A DNA stretch of 64,000 nt, from positions 5,621,778-5,685,777 of the forward strand of contig NZ_BDFO01000001.1 in assembly GCF_001748245.1 (NCBI RefSeq). Reading direction: 5' to 3'. Under the pieces are notes generated by a model. It was not told the origin of the DNA and did no database searches. It saw only the letters and a program-made list of their open reading frames with translations. Source of the stretch: Oligoflexus tunisiensis (GTDB lineage: Bacteria; Bdellovibrionota_B; Oligoflexia; Oligoflexales; Oligoflexaceae). The first letter of the stretch is position 1; the number at the start of each line of letters is the position of its first letter. The position numbers and the translations under genes were made by a program. Of the stretch, positions 18,107-26,173 are shown one piece after another.

Positions 18107-19269
18107 AAGCGATGTTGATGGCATTGATGCTGATGGCTGGATCAGGTGCAGTTTCCGCCGCACCTGATCAGCAAATGTTTCGTGCGCTGGTCGACGGCAG
18201 AGCTTGTATTGCAACAGTTTTTTCGGGAAATGAAATCCTTTTGCCAAACCATTGCGTTTCCGAGCCCTATGAAAACGTCTCTCTCGAAAACATTGGATCG
18301 AAAAAAATTGAAAGCGTTCGCGACTTTTCGGAAGACGCGCGATCGGATCTGTTTCAGACCAGTGAGCGCCTGCTGATTGTCCGCCTCAATGAGAATGTTT
18401 TTGGCGAAGGCAGGCATATTACCATGAAATCACCGCACCTTGGCTTTTTGGATGGCGAACTGAAAAAGCGATGCCGCGTAGCCTATATCGAAAGCGCAAT
18501 GGGGTTCATGGCCTACCACTGTCCCAGCTGGCATGGGCAGTCAGGCCGCCTATTAAGTCAGGACGGAGTGCCCGTGGGAATCCACCTTGGTCGTCTGAAA
18601 TCGAGCGGGCTAGCCATTGCAGCGCTGGAAAAGGGTCCTATCATTGATCTGAACGCAGTGTTCGGAAATGATTTTGAGCCTGAAAAGCTTAAGGTGAGCT
18701 GCTGCAAGAAGCTGAAGAAAGCTGTCGATAAAGTTGGACAGGCCATCCAGGATGGAGTGGATTCGGTTGGTAAAGTGATTGAGAACATCAAGGGCGAAAT
18801 CAAAAGGTTGGAAGATGATGTCAAGTCTCTTCCCAAGGTTTTCTCGACGGACTACCTGGAGGAGAAAACCGCCTCAATAAAAGGGCCAAAGCTTCCTGAA
18901 TTCAAGGTATCGAATGTGAAGTGGCCCGAAATGAGCTTGAACTTTGTCGGAATTCCGGAGCGTTGGTTTAAGAAAGCCGGTAAGCGATGGGATCAGGCTA
19001 TCTATATGTTCAAGGAGCTTGGAAGGGCTGCTGAAGTCTGGTGGGAGATAATCGCCGATACAAAAGTAGGCACACCTAATCTCTGCCAAGGTTGCCCAGA
19101 TCCAGCACCTCGGGATATTTGTGCGCCGTCTGCAACCGAGCTGGAGAAACGTGAGTGCATCTCGAATTTTGAAAAGGCGATTGAGATAGCGAACCTACAA
19201 AAGATCCAGACAGTCAAAGGACTTCGTCCATGGTTGAACGATCAAAAAGCCAGAGTTGGAGTGGAATGA
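18103..19269 (+). CDS. Exported trypsin-like (possibly degenerate) serine protease with helical tail
   Basis: A 388-residue protein with a signal peptide ending near AVSAA (residue 20). Residues 28-190 follow the chymotrypsin fold: ACIATVF and LLPNHCV give Cys35, His50 and Cys51, and CPSWHGQSGRL gives nucleophile candidate Ser147, followed by GVPVGIHLG. Where active family members have the catalytic Asp (D-[LI]-A-L), this protein reads ERLLIVRL, so the triad may be incomplete, or Asp82 may replace it. The C-terminal 190 residues are helical with a CC motif and a final Cys-rich CQGCPD segment. It overlaps the preceding and following genes by ATGA junctions. Processing of operon partners is a possible role. 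Confidence 0.7.
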   Translation: MKAMLMALMLMAGSGAVSAAPDQQMFRALVDGRACIATVFSGNEILLPNHCVSEPYENVSLENIGSKKIESVRDFSEDARSDLFQTSERLLIVRLNENVFGEGRHITMKSPHLGFLDGELKKRCRVAYIESAMGFMAYHCPSWHGQSGRLLSQDGVPVGIHLGRLKSSGLAIAALEKGPIIDLNAVFGNDFEPEKLKVSCCKKLKKAVDKVGQAIQDGVDSVGKVIENIKGEIKRLEDDVKSLPKVFSTDYLEEKTASIKGPKLPEFKVSNVKWPEMSLNFVGIPERWFKKAGKRWDQAIYMFKELGRAAEVWWEIIADTKVGTPNLCQGCPDPAPRDICAPSATELEKRECISNFEKAIEIANLQKIQTVKGLRPWLNDQKARVGVE

Positions 19270-21782
19270 TGAGCGCCTATAACCGGAAGATCAAGGTGCA
19301 TTCCAGGATGCCTTCAATATTTTTCTGGGCAACATTCTTACTTGTGATTTCCTGTGGTCAGGTTGCGCAGGAGAAATCAGAACTAGCCCACATTGGCGAT
19401 CCCTACGAGGTTCCAAACAGTTGGAACATTTGTAACTTCGAGCCGTTTGATCTTTACCTTACCTTGGCCCATGTCGATTATAGTAACAGGTATTGGCCAG
19501 TTGGACAGGATCCTTACACTGGACAAACAATCGAAGCCGCCAGCTCGGAAATTCATGGGTGGACGTTGCTCCCTCATGGAGCGTGTACAGATGTTGGGCC
19601 GATTTGGAAGGCAGGTGTGATAGTTCTTAGGAGTTCGCAGGGTGTTTACGAAGCCAGTGGGGGTTCATTGGCACAGGCTGGTTCAGCAGTTTGTGTCAAT
19701 TCCAGCCTTACCAGCAACAAGACAGTTCCGTGGTCGGCAATTGTAAATGGCTATGATTATATGAAGCCATATTTGAGCTGTCCCTCGGGAACAGTCCCGA
19801 AAGAAAAATTTATCTATTCTGACCTTCCAAATCGTCAATGTGCCAATGACCCAAAGCGTATTGACTGCAAATTCACCCTAAACGGTGGCAGTATTCATTC
19901 TGACGGCGACTATTTTATCCTCGAGGATAACACCGATTCCAAGAAGCTTGATGAAAAAATCAAGGATGTAAAAGCAAAATTGGCTGGTGCTGAAAAAGAA
20001 CTGGATCAGTGCAAGGGCAGGGTATCGAGCATCACATCCAAAAAAATCCTGGAGCTTAATCCACAGGCTTTTGCCGAGCTTGCCAGGGTTTGTGGCGAAT
20101 CTGACACTATCAAAGAGCTGAAGGACGAAGTCGACCGAATCCAGAAAGAGATAAGGGATTTCATTCTCGCTGTCTCTCAGTCTCTGGATGATATTTATCG
20201 AACAGTTCTCGCTGTTGCTGGAAAACTGGGTGTAACTCTACCTCTGGACGACGACTATAAGGCAGCCGCCGTCGAAGAGATCGTTCATCCTTCACCATCA
20301 CTTGATCCAAATTCCAGCGGCTTTTATTTAGGGCTCTTCGATAAGTACCAGGTGATTTTTGATGCATCCTACACGACCGACAAACGCAGGTTTTTGACTT
20401 CTGTGCTTGGCCTTACATATACGTTTCCCGTGTTCGGCCGAAGCCTTGCATCTGAGGATCCTCTGAGTCAGGAAACATTCGTCGACTTTAAGAGCGCGAC
20501 TGACAAGGTGGAGGACTATTTTTCTAAAGTGGATTTCAACTTAGATGAATACGGCTATCCTCTCGATAGTCCCGTGCCAGATGACATCAAGAAAACCATT
20601 AGGGATGACATCAAGCCGAATGCTCCGGCTCAGGCTATGGCGCTGGACGATGAACTGAAAAAATGGGAAGGGACGCTCACTGAGAAGCAAAGACTTGCTC
20701 TTGAGGCGGTCAGGTTCCTGGGCACTGCATTTCATCAGACTTTGTTAAAACTTCCTGAAGAGGCATCTGCTGTTCATAATCGCCTCAAGTCAATTGCTGA
20801 TGGTGCAATCGAAGCAGTCAAGGACGTTACGAAGTGTTTGGCGAAAGTAGGTGCATCTGGGGAATTTGCTGACTGGTATGAAATCACCGTAGGCAGGGAC
20901 TACTGCGATGGATCGGAGCTGACATTTGCGGGCAGAGTTGCAACCGCAGCAGGCCTTGTTATTGGCAGCGGAAAAATTTGGCGAGTTTTAGCCGAAGCTG
21001 CAGGTGTAGTAACAACAAAAGTTGGCCGAATTGCTGGTTTTGTTGCGGATACTTTGGAAAGCGGGCGTCGAAAAATACCGGATCTTAAAGAGAACGAAGT
21101 AAAAGAGGTATTAAGAGACCTCGACTTGTCTTACGGCTGCACGCTGCTGTCATCAACACACCAAACGTCTCGAACCAATGCAATTGATTTGATCTTTGGC
21201 GTTTCTATCGCTTTTGCTGATACCTCCGAAGAAGAGTGTTTCAGGCAGATTTTCACAGAGATCGTTAACAATGCAGGGCAGTATTGGAGCCTGTCTGGTT
21301 ACAAACATGTTCTTCGAGGAGAACTTTATGATGTCGCTGGAGCCACTAAACTTGCAGGCGGTTTGCATACCCAAAAGGGATTGAACGAATTCATTTTTCG
21401 CAATAAGAAACATGGCCTTTCTTATGACATAGTAGAGGTGTCAACATTTTCCGAACGTAATCTTGATCCAAATAAGTTATTGGTGCGAAGACTTCCTAAT
21501 GGAGTTCGAGAGGTTCAGTTTCCTCGTGAAGCGTTTATTAATTCGGATGCTGCACAAATCTCTTTGCCTACAAGCGACGGCCGTCGTATCAGGCACATTA
21601 AAACCCTTTGGCCTGAAAGTTTCACTCCGGAGGATATTGCCACAGCAGCAAAAGAAGCTATTATGAAAGCTGGACCGAATCCTCCTGGCGTCCTTCAGGG
21701 CGTATACAAGGGTATTCCGTTTACCTTGTATTATAAGGATGGAAAAATAAGGTCAATTTTTGCTAAATTTTCGGAGAGTTAG
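19266..21782 (+). CDS. Lipoprotein with pre-toxin and EndoU-like C-terminal nuclease domain
   Basis: The start at 19266 overlaps the previous stop as ATGA and has a GGAGTGGA ribosome site. The 838-residue product begins with a lipoprotein signal (LLVISC). A coiled coil spans about 223-300. Residues 530-575 (ADWYEITVGRDYCDG, ERV-like FAGRVATAAG) resemble the PT-TG pre-toxin motif. The last 170 residues match the bacterial EndoU fold: YKHVLRGEL with His681, GGLHTQ with His701, then LWPESFTPEDI..AAKEAI and a final YKGIPFTLYYKDGKIRS. EndoU toxins cleave RNA. A lipid-anchored EndoU protein is unusual and suggests contact-dependent delivery. The downstream small gene fits an immunity protein. I have not seen an alignment, so the domain call rests on motif order. 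Confidence 0.75.
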   Translation: MMSAYNRKIKVHSRMPSIFFWATFLLVISCGQVAQEKSELAHIGDPYEVPNSWNICNFEPFDLYLTLAHVDYSNRYWPVGQDPYTGQTIEAASSEIHGWTLLPHGACTDVGPIWKAGVIVLRSSQGVYEASGGSLAQAGSAVCVNSSLTSNKTVPWSAIVNGYDYMKPYLSCPSGTVPKEKFIYSDLPNRQCANDPKRIDCKFTLNGGSIHSDGDYFILEDNTDSKKLDEKIKDVKAKLAGAEKELDQCKGRVSSITSKKILELNPQAFAELARVCGESDTIKELKDEVDRIQKEIRDFILAVSQSLDDIYRTVLAVAGKLGVTLPLDDDYKAAAVEEIVHPSPSLDPNSSGFYLGLFDKYQVIFDASYTTDKRRFLTSVLGLTYTFPVFGRSLASEDPLSQETFVDFKSATDKVEDYFSKVDFNLDEYGYPLDSPVPDDIKKTIRDDIKPNAPAQAMALDDELKKWEGTLTEKQRLALEAVRFLGTAFHQTLLKLPEEASAVHNRLKSIADGAIEAVKDVTKCLAKVGASGEFADWYEITVGRDYCDGSELTFAGRVATAAGLVIGSGKIWRVLAEAAGVVTTKVGRIAGFVADTLESGRRKIPDLKENEVKEVLRDLDLSYGCTLLSSTHQTSRTNAIDLIFGVSIAFADTSEEECFRQIFTEIVNNAGQYWSLSGYKHVLRGELYDVAGATKLAGGLHTQKGLNEFIFRNKKHGLSYDIVEVSTFSERNLDPNKLLVRRLPNGVREVQFPREAFINSDAAQISLPTSDGRRIRHIKTLWPESFTPEDIATAAKEAIMKAGPNPPGVLQGVYKGIPFTLYYKDGKIRSIFAKFSES

Positions 21783-21788
21783 TCACAT

Positions 21789-22109
21789 ATGGACAATAGG
21801 CCAGATGTTATAAGATTTTTGGAAAGTCTTATGCCGGAGAAACCAGCTACAGGTTGGAGCAACGAAGGCATGCTGGAAATGCTACGAGACTATGCTCGCG
21901 AAAATCCGGAGTCTTTGAGCGCGCTGTATGAATATTTCAGGAATTACGAAACCAGCGATGTTGTTGATATTATCGTGAAAGGCACCATTGCTGCGTGTTT
22001 GGTCGCTTGCGATGACGAGTTTCACCAAGACGTCAGAGACTTTCTTGAGAGAGAAGACCAATGGACACAGCGCGATTTCGATTCTTACGACGCATATAGA
22101 CGAAAATAG
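21789..22109 (+). CDS. Putative immunity protein for the EndoU-like toxin
   Basis: A 106-residue acidic, helical cytoplasmic protein with no signal peptide. It starts 6 bases after the toxin stop, with GGAGAG about 10 bases before the ATG. It is the only non-exported product in the operon, as expected for an antidote that protects the producer from its own nuclease. An acidic protein suits binding to a basic RNA-binding cleft. I do not recognise a named immunity family. The call rests on position, size and charge. Confidence 0.65.
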   Translation: MDNRPDVIRFLESLMPEKPATGWSNEGMLEMLRDYARENPESLSALYEYFRNYETSDVVDIIVKGTIAACLVACDDEFHQDVRDFLEREDQWTQRDFDSYDAYRRK

Positions 22110-22149
22110 GATGAAATGCTGGCAGTGGGCGGCGCGCTTGGAAGGAAGT

Positions 22150-22393
22150 GCCGCCGCATGCTTGCCGGTGACAGAGGATATCATTTTCAAAGTGCCCATC
22201 CTTGGAGCTCTCATGCAATTCATGAGAAAAACCCTGGGTAATCCTTCTATCTTCACCGGCCTTCGCCCTGGTTCATGCCGGTATCTATGCGCCAGTAGCC
22301 GTCGCAGGTAGCTTTATTTTCGGGCTGATGGCAGCTGCCACTTATCTGATGCTGGGCCTGCGTGCCGCAAATCTGTTCATTGTCGAGGCTTGA
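22150..22393 (+). pseudogene. CPBP-type intramembrane protease remnant (frameshifted)
   Basis: The frame opening at 22111 yields VTEDIIFKVPILGALMQF, resembling the EE..FR glutamate motif of CPBP/Abi proteins in degraded form. From about 22226 the neighbouring frame continues WVILLSSPAFALVHAG, with the F...H motif, then a hydrophobic helix GSFIFGLMAAATYLMLGL and NLF before a stop at 22391-22393. The two halves in different frames look like a single broken membrane protease gene. CPBP proteins act in self-immunity to peptide toxins or in prenyl-protein processing. The N-terminal part is missing. Confidence 0.45.
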
Positions 22394-22680
22394 ATCATTT
22401 TGTAAGAGACATCTGGCTACATGAAGGTTGATGATCCTGCCCAGACCACAGCCGTCGAATCAGACCTTCCAGCTTCTTGAACGCAAGTCTGACCATTCAT
22501 CCAGACGCTCAAACTCCTACATATCCTTTGCTACGGCATCACAAAAAGTGTCTCGATCGACACGCAACATCACATTGAAAAGAAACGTCTGCTGGACTTC
22601 CCCTCCGCAACCTGTTTAAAGTCCACGCATTCGCGGGTTGCGTGCCCGACACCATTTACCCATGAAATTAAGGACTAGCT
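22394..22680. other. Gap at the right edge of the AT-richer region, no gene seen
   Basis: No frame with a ribosome site or recognisable product, and no transposon end, repeat or strong hairpin was found here. GC content rises again towards the following gene. Confidence 0.4.
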
Positions 22681-23172
22681 ATGAAAATCAACGGCATTAT
22701 CGTTTGCACCATGGGGCTCCTGGCTCAATTGGCTTTCGCTCAGGAAGCAGCGCTGATCACCAAAACCAACGCCACCGGTTATACGGCGCCGGAACACGTT
22801 CGCCTGGAAACTTGCGAACTTTTTCTGGACAAGGTGATCATTACCAACCAATACGGAGCCGATGCCGATAGCACCGTGACCAGTCGGGAGGTACGCAACG
22901 TCACGTTTAGCGAGTCAATCTTTAATATTCTGGAACAGGCAGGGGCGGAGACACTGAGCAGTTCCAACAACTATGTCTGCGATGGTCCTACCACTTCGAT
23001 CAGCAGTCATCATGCTGGAACAGATTTGGTGCTCTTTGAAACCGGCGGCTGCGGCAGCCCGCGTCTGGAACGTCAGGGCGCGGCATCACTCATTCTCCTG
23101 GATATGATCACAGCCTACTGCCCGACGGTTCATGATTTTGGTGTGCAGGACACGGAAGTGAGCGCTCGATAG
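22681..23172 (+). CDS. Small secreted protein, unknown function
   Basis: A 163-residue protein with a typical signal peptide (cleavage after LAFA, residue 20), and AAGGA 6 bases before the ATG. The mature protein holds four or five Cys residues (LETCELF, NYVCDGP, GGCGSP, AYCPTV), so disulfides are likely. It is rich in Thr and Ser. No family is recognised. It stands alone, convergent with the murein peptidase gene, and an inverted repeat (23180-23214) separates them. Confidence 0.72.
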   Translation: MKINGIIVCTMGLLAQLAFAQEAALITKTNATGYTAPEHVRLETCELFLDKVIITNQYGADADSTVTSREVRNVTFSESIFNILEQAGAETLSSSNNYVCDGPTTSISSHHAGTDLVLFETGGCGSPRLERQGAASLILLDMITAYCPTVHDFGVQDTEVSAR

Positions 23173-23179
23173 CAAGCAA

Positions 23180-23214
23180 GGGCCACGGCCGCCTTATGGC
23201 GTGCAGCGTGGCCC
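23180..23214. terminator. Inverted repeat between convergent genes
   Basis: GGGCCACG (23180-23187) and CGTGGCCC (23207-23214) form an 8-base-pair stem that overlaps the end of the murein peptidase gene. It may serve as a bidirectional terminator, but no good T-run follows on either strand. Confidence 0.35.
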
Positions 23215-23931
23215 GACTGCGGTTCGCGTGACAGGTTTGTTGCAGGGATTCATCCCGAAATGAAAATGCGAAATGTGGCTGAATTCCCAGGGATCCGTGA
23301 TGCCGCTGAAACGAAAATGTTTGGGAATCATCGCCCGCGCGATCGCGCTGTCCAGGTATGATTCCATCTCATGAATGTAACTGAAACCTGAATAGCGATG
23401 TGAGCTGACCACCCGGGCCTCGGTGTAAAGCATATACACAAACCAGAACTGGGCCTCAAAATCAATCGCCGAGGATTCATCATTCGGATGGGTCAGGATA
23501 TAACCCATATCCACGTCCAGGCCATTGCCATGGGCATCATGCGATCCGGTGGGATTGGAGTAGGGATGGTTGGTGTTCACCCGCAGAACGGTTATAAAAT
23601 ATCCGGGATAAAGCAGGCTCACGAATTTCGCCGACTTTTTTAGAACCCAATGCAGGTAACCATAGCCATAGATGTTGTTGTAACCATTTTTATCGAAAGC
23701 CTTCAGCGTCTCATCCATCGGCATCGGCTGCAAATCCCGCGTGTAGTAGACATCCTTGCGAGCCTCCTCCGTCACCCACGCATTCAAATCCTGCAGAGCC
23801 CTGTTCAACTTTTCCGGTGTGACAGCGGGCTGACACCACCAGGCGCTGCACGGCGCTGAAGCCGCCATCAGTTGATTTCCGGACAACAAAAGAACAGCAG
23901 CCGTTGCCCAACGACGTAAGGATCGCATCAT
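23194..23931 (-). CDS. LAS-type (M15/M74-like) murein endopeptidase
   Basis: A 245-residue exported protein (signal peptide to about residue 23). The zinc-site signature of the LAS fold is clear: GSHDAHGNGLDVDMGY gives the first His (131 or 134) and Asp (139 or 141), and the final motif HISHFHFGM gives His222/His224. These correspond to S-H-x-x-G-x-D-x-D and H-x-H in MepA/M15 enzymes, which cut peptide cross-links in peptidoglycan. The surrounding sequence differs from E. coli MepA, so the exact bond is not predictable. The gene follows the RCC1-repeat lipoprotein by 21 bases and is probably co-transcribed with it. Confidence 0.75.
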   Translation of the reverse strand: MMRSLRRWATAAVLLLSGNQLMAASAPCSAWWCQPAVTPEKLNRALQDLNAWVTEEARKDVYYTRDLQPMPMDETLKAFDKNGYNNIYGYGYLHWVLKKSAKFVSLLYPGYFITVLRVNTNHPYSNPTGSHDAHGNGLDVDMGYILTHPNDESSAIDFEAQFWFVYMLYTEARVVSSHRYSGFSYIHEMESYLDSAIARAMIPKHFRFSGITDPWEFSHISHFHFGMNPCNKPVTRTAVGPRCTP

Positions 23932-23952
23932 GGAATAACTTCCTGTCAGAGG

Positions 23953-25260
23953 TTAAAGATTCACAGCCAGCGGCTCAGCGGAACTGTGGCTCTCCCCATG
24001 GCCAAGTTCACCGAGAAAGCCATTGCCCCAGCAGCGAATCGTGCCGCTGTCGAGCAGAGCACAGGCATGCCGCGCGCCAACGGAGATTTCCACGGCGCCG
24101 CTGATGCCTTCGATTTCTATGGATTTTTGCGTGGTGTAGGCAAAGACGTTCTGAGCCTGGGTGGGACTCACGAGCTTCGCCGCAAAATGAGTGCCGCAGA
24201 GCCCATGCAGACAAACGCCCCAGCACCGTACCGTCCGGGTTGGAGTGATGCCGCAGGTGGTTTTCCGGGCTGTGGAAATACGTGTGAAGGATTCCCCGTC
24301 CACCCGCGTCCAGGCACTCACGACACTCGAAAGGCCGGTCTGCTGGTACCAGTTATCGCCGATGCAGTAGAGTTCATTTTCATCGGTGATAAAGCATGCG
24401 TGCTGATCCGCCATGGTCAGACTCAGGGTGGAGCGACCGGAGCTCAGGTCCACCACGGGATAATCCTTCTCCGTGGGCAGAGTGAGCTTGCCCCAGCAGC
24501 TGATGCGATTGCTCACCATCACCGCACAGAACGCCTGATCACCGGCGTGAATCGATCGGGCTTTTTCCGTCAGCACCGTCACTTTTTGAGCGACACCGGT
24601 GTGATGGTTATAGCGGTTTTGCAGGCTTTCCATCTGTCCATCACCCAGCTCATAGCTTGAACCACTGCCCCAGCAGTAAACGTCACCCGATTGCGCCAGG
24701 GCACAGGTCGTGGTTTTCGTTGCCGCGACCTGCATGATGGAAACACCATTCAGGCCCTGAACGCGTGCCGGTTGCGTGACGTTATTGCCTTTGGCCTGAC
24801 CACTGAACGCATATTCACGACCGGATTTTCCATTGCCGACCGCTCCAGTTTGGTTATAACCCCAGCAATAAACTTCACCCGAAACTTTGATCGCACAGGT
24901 ATGCAGATCGCCCGAGGCGACGGCAATATTATCAAGCCCCAGGGCCTCCACAAACACCGGCTCCGCCTGATTCTGAGAATCACCCTGCCCCAGCTGACCG
25001 GCAAGGCCATAACCCCAGCAATGAACCGCTCCATCCGACAGCACACAGCTATGATGTTCACCAGCTGACAGCGAACGTTTGCCACCGGGCTGACTCAAAT
25101 CGGCATCACCCCGGGCAGGGAAGCCGGGCTGAGAGTCTGCTTTATCCTGGCCTTGTGAATGATCCGCCGATGACGGAACAAGTTGTTTGAAGAGATCGGA
25201 GTCTTGCGAGCAGGACGCAACCAGTGCCGATAACAAAACGAGGGAAAAGGCAGCACGCAT
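23953..25260 (-). CDS. RCC1-repeat (beta-propeller) lipoprotein
   Basis: A 435-residue protein with lipobox LVASC (Cys17). After a short linker it contains about seven RCC1-type repeats, visible as repeated HSC.L..G.V.CWG.G..GQLG blocks, for example SCVLSDGAVHCWGYG and CALAQSGDVYCWGSG. These build a seven-bladed propeller that usually mediates protein binding. Each blade brings a Cys pair, suggesting intrablade disulfides in the periplasm or at the surface. It precedes the murein peptidase gene by 21 bases, so it may anchor or control that enzyme, though this is inference. Confidence 0.85.
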   Translation of the reverse strand: MRAAFSLVLLSALVASCSQDSDLFKQLVPSSADHSQGQDKADSQPGFPARGDADLSQPGGKRSLSAGEHHSCVLSDGAVHCWGYGLAGQLGQGDSQNQAEPVFVEALGLDNIAVASGDLHTCAIKVSGEVYCWGYNQTGAVGNGKSGREYAFSGQAKGNNVTQPARVQGLNGVSIMQVAATKTTTCALAQSGDVYCWGSGSSYELGDGQMESLQNRYNHHTGVAQKVTVLTEKARSIHAGDQAFCAVMVSNRISCWGKLTLPTEKDYPVVDLSSGRSTLSLTMADQHACFITDENELYCIGDNWYQQTGLSSVVSAWTRVDGESFTRISTARKTTCGITPTRTVRCWGVCLHGLCGTHFAAKLVSPTQAQNVFAYTTQKSIEIEGISGAVEISVGARHACALLDSGTIRCWGNGFLGELGHGESHSSAEPLAVNL

Positions 25261-25434
25261 TCGTGTTATCCCTACTGTTATTGATCACAGAAGAGGCGAA
25301 AGGTTTCCCAGCCTCGGATCAACCGGGGTTTACAGGCATTTCGTTGTGAAATTTGTATTCCTTCTGATAGTAAACGAAAGCAGCTAGATTGTCAGCGGAT
25401 TAATAGCCATGGCCGGATGGGACCTTGTCTTTTT

Positions 25435-26055
25435 TCACCGTGATGGAAAATCCCGCCTGGGCGCGCTGAAGAGCACGGACACATTGTTCGCCGGCATATC
25501 AATGGTCTTTTTCCACAGAAGACCCCGTGTGGCGGCGGCGGCCACGACCTGATCCAGCTCCCGCAATCCCCAGCGCGGATCGCGTGCCTGCAGGGACTGA
25601 TGAAACGCGAGGTTCGAAGCAGCTGTGGGTCGATCGCCGAGAATAAAAGGGCCATAAAGATGAAGGAGACCACCCGATGCCAGCCAAATTTTGCAATGAT
25701 CGAGCAAAGCGAGGCAGGCTTCCCACGGCGAAATATGAATCATATTGATATTCACAACAGCATCAAAGCTTCGCTGCAAAGGCTCCGGGAGAGGATCGAA
25801 GACCGACCAGCGAATGGGCTCCTGAAAGGCTTCGCTTTTCCGCGCCCTGTAAAATTCCATGATATTCTCGAAGCTCGCCTGATCGGGATCACTCGGCTGC
25901 CAGCGAAGATCCGGTCTTTTCTCACAGAAATAATCCGCATGCTGACCTGTGCCACTCGCCACTTCCATAACCTGGGCCCCGGTCGGAAGGAGGGGATTCA
26001 GAATCTCAAAAATAGGCCCTTTGTTGCGCTCCGCTGCCGGTGAAAGTGATGGCAT
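25435..26055 (-). CDS. DUF938-family SAM-dependent methyltransferase
   Basis: A 206-residue soluble protein. The N-terminus PSLSPAAERNKGPI and the glycine-rich SAM loop MEVASGTGQHADYF are hallmarks of the DUF938 (methyltransferase-like 26) family. QPSDPDQ and the later NMIHISPWEA follow as expected. Its length is close to the family norm of about 200 residues, and its substrate is unknown. The gene is divergent from the 7TMR-DISM phosphatase gene. Confidence 0.88.
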   Translation of the reverse strand: MPSLSPAAERNKGPIFEILNPLLPTGAQVMEVASGTGQHADYFCEKRPDLRWQPSDPDQASFENIMEFYRARKSEAFQEPIRWSVFDPLPEPLQRSFDAVVNINMIHISPWEACLALLDHCKIWLASGGLLHLYGPFILGDRPTAASNLAFHQSLQARDPRWGLRELDQVVAAAATRGLLWKKTIDMPANNVSVLFSAPRRDFPSR

Positions 26056-26146
26056 GAATCCTCCTGTCAGGCGTTGGGGGACTGTTCGCGTCCCAAGATA
26101 CCGTCTTCTTTACCCTTTCTTCAATGAAAATCCTGCAAAGAAGCCC

Positions 26147-26173
26147 TTAATCCGCTCCTGGGTTAACCGATAA
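26147..26173 (+). promoter_or_regulatory. Sigma-28-like promoter overlapping the annotated start of the SpoIIE gene
   Basis: TTAA (26147-26150), 15 bases, then ACCGATAA (26166-26173) match the FliA pattern TAAA-N15-GCCGATAA at 3 of 4 and 7 of 8 positions. The last A is the first base of the ATG at 26173, so a transcript from here would not contain that start codon. Confidence 0.4.
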
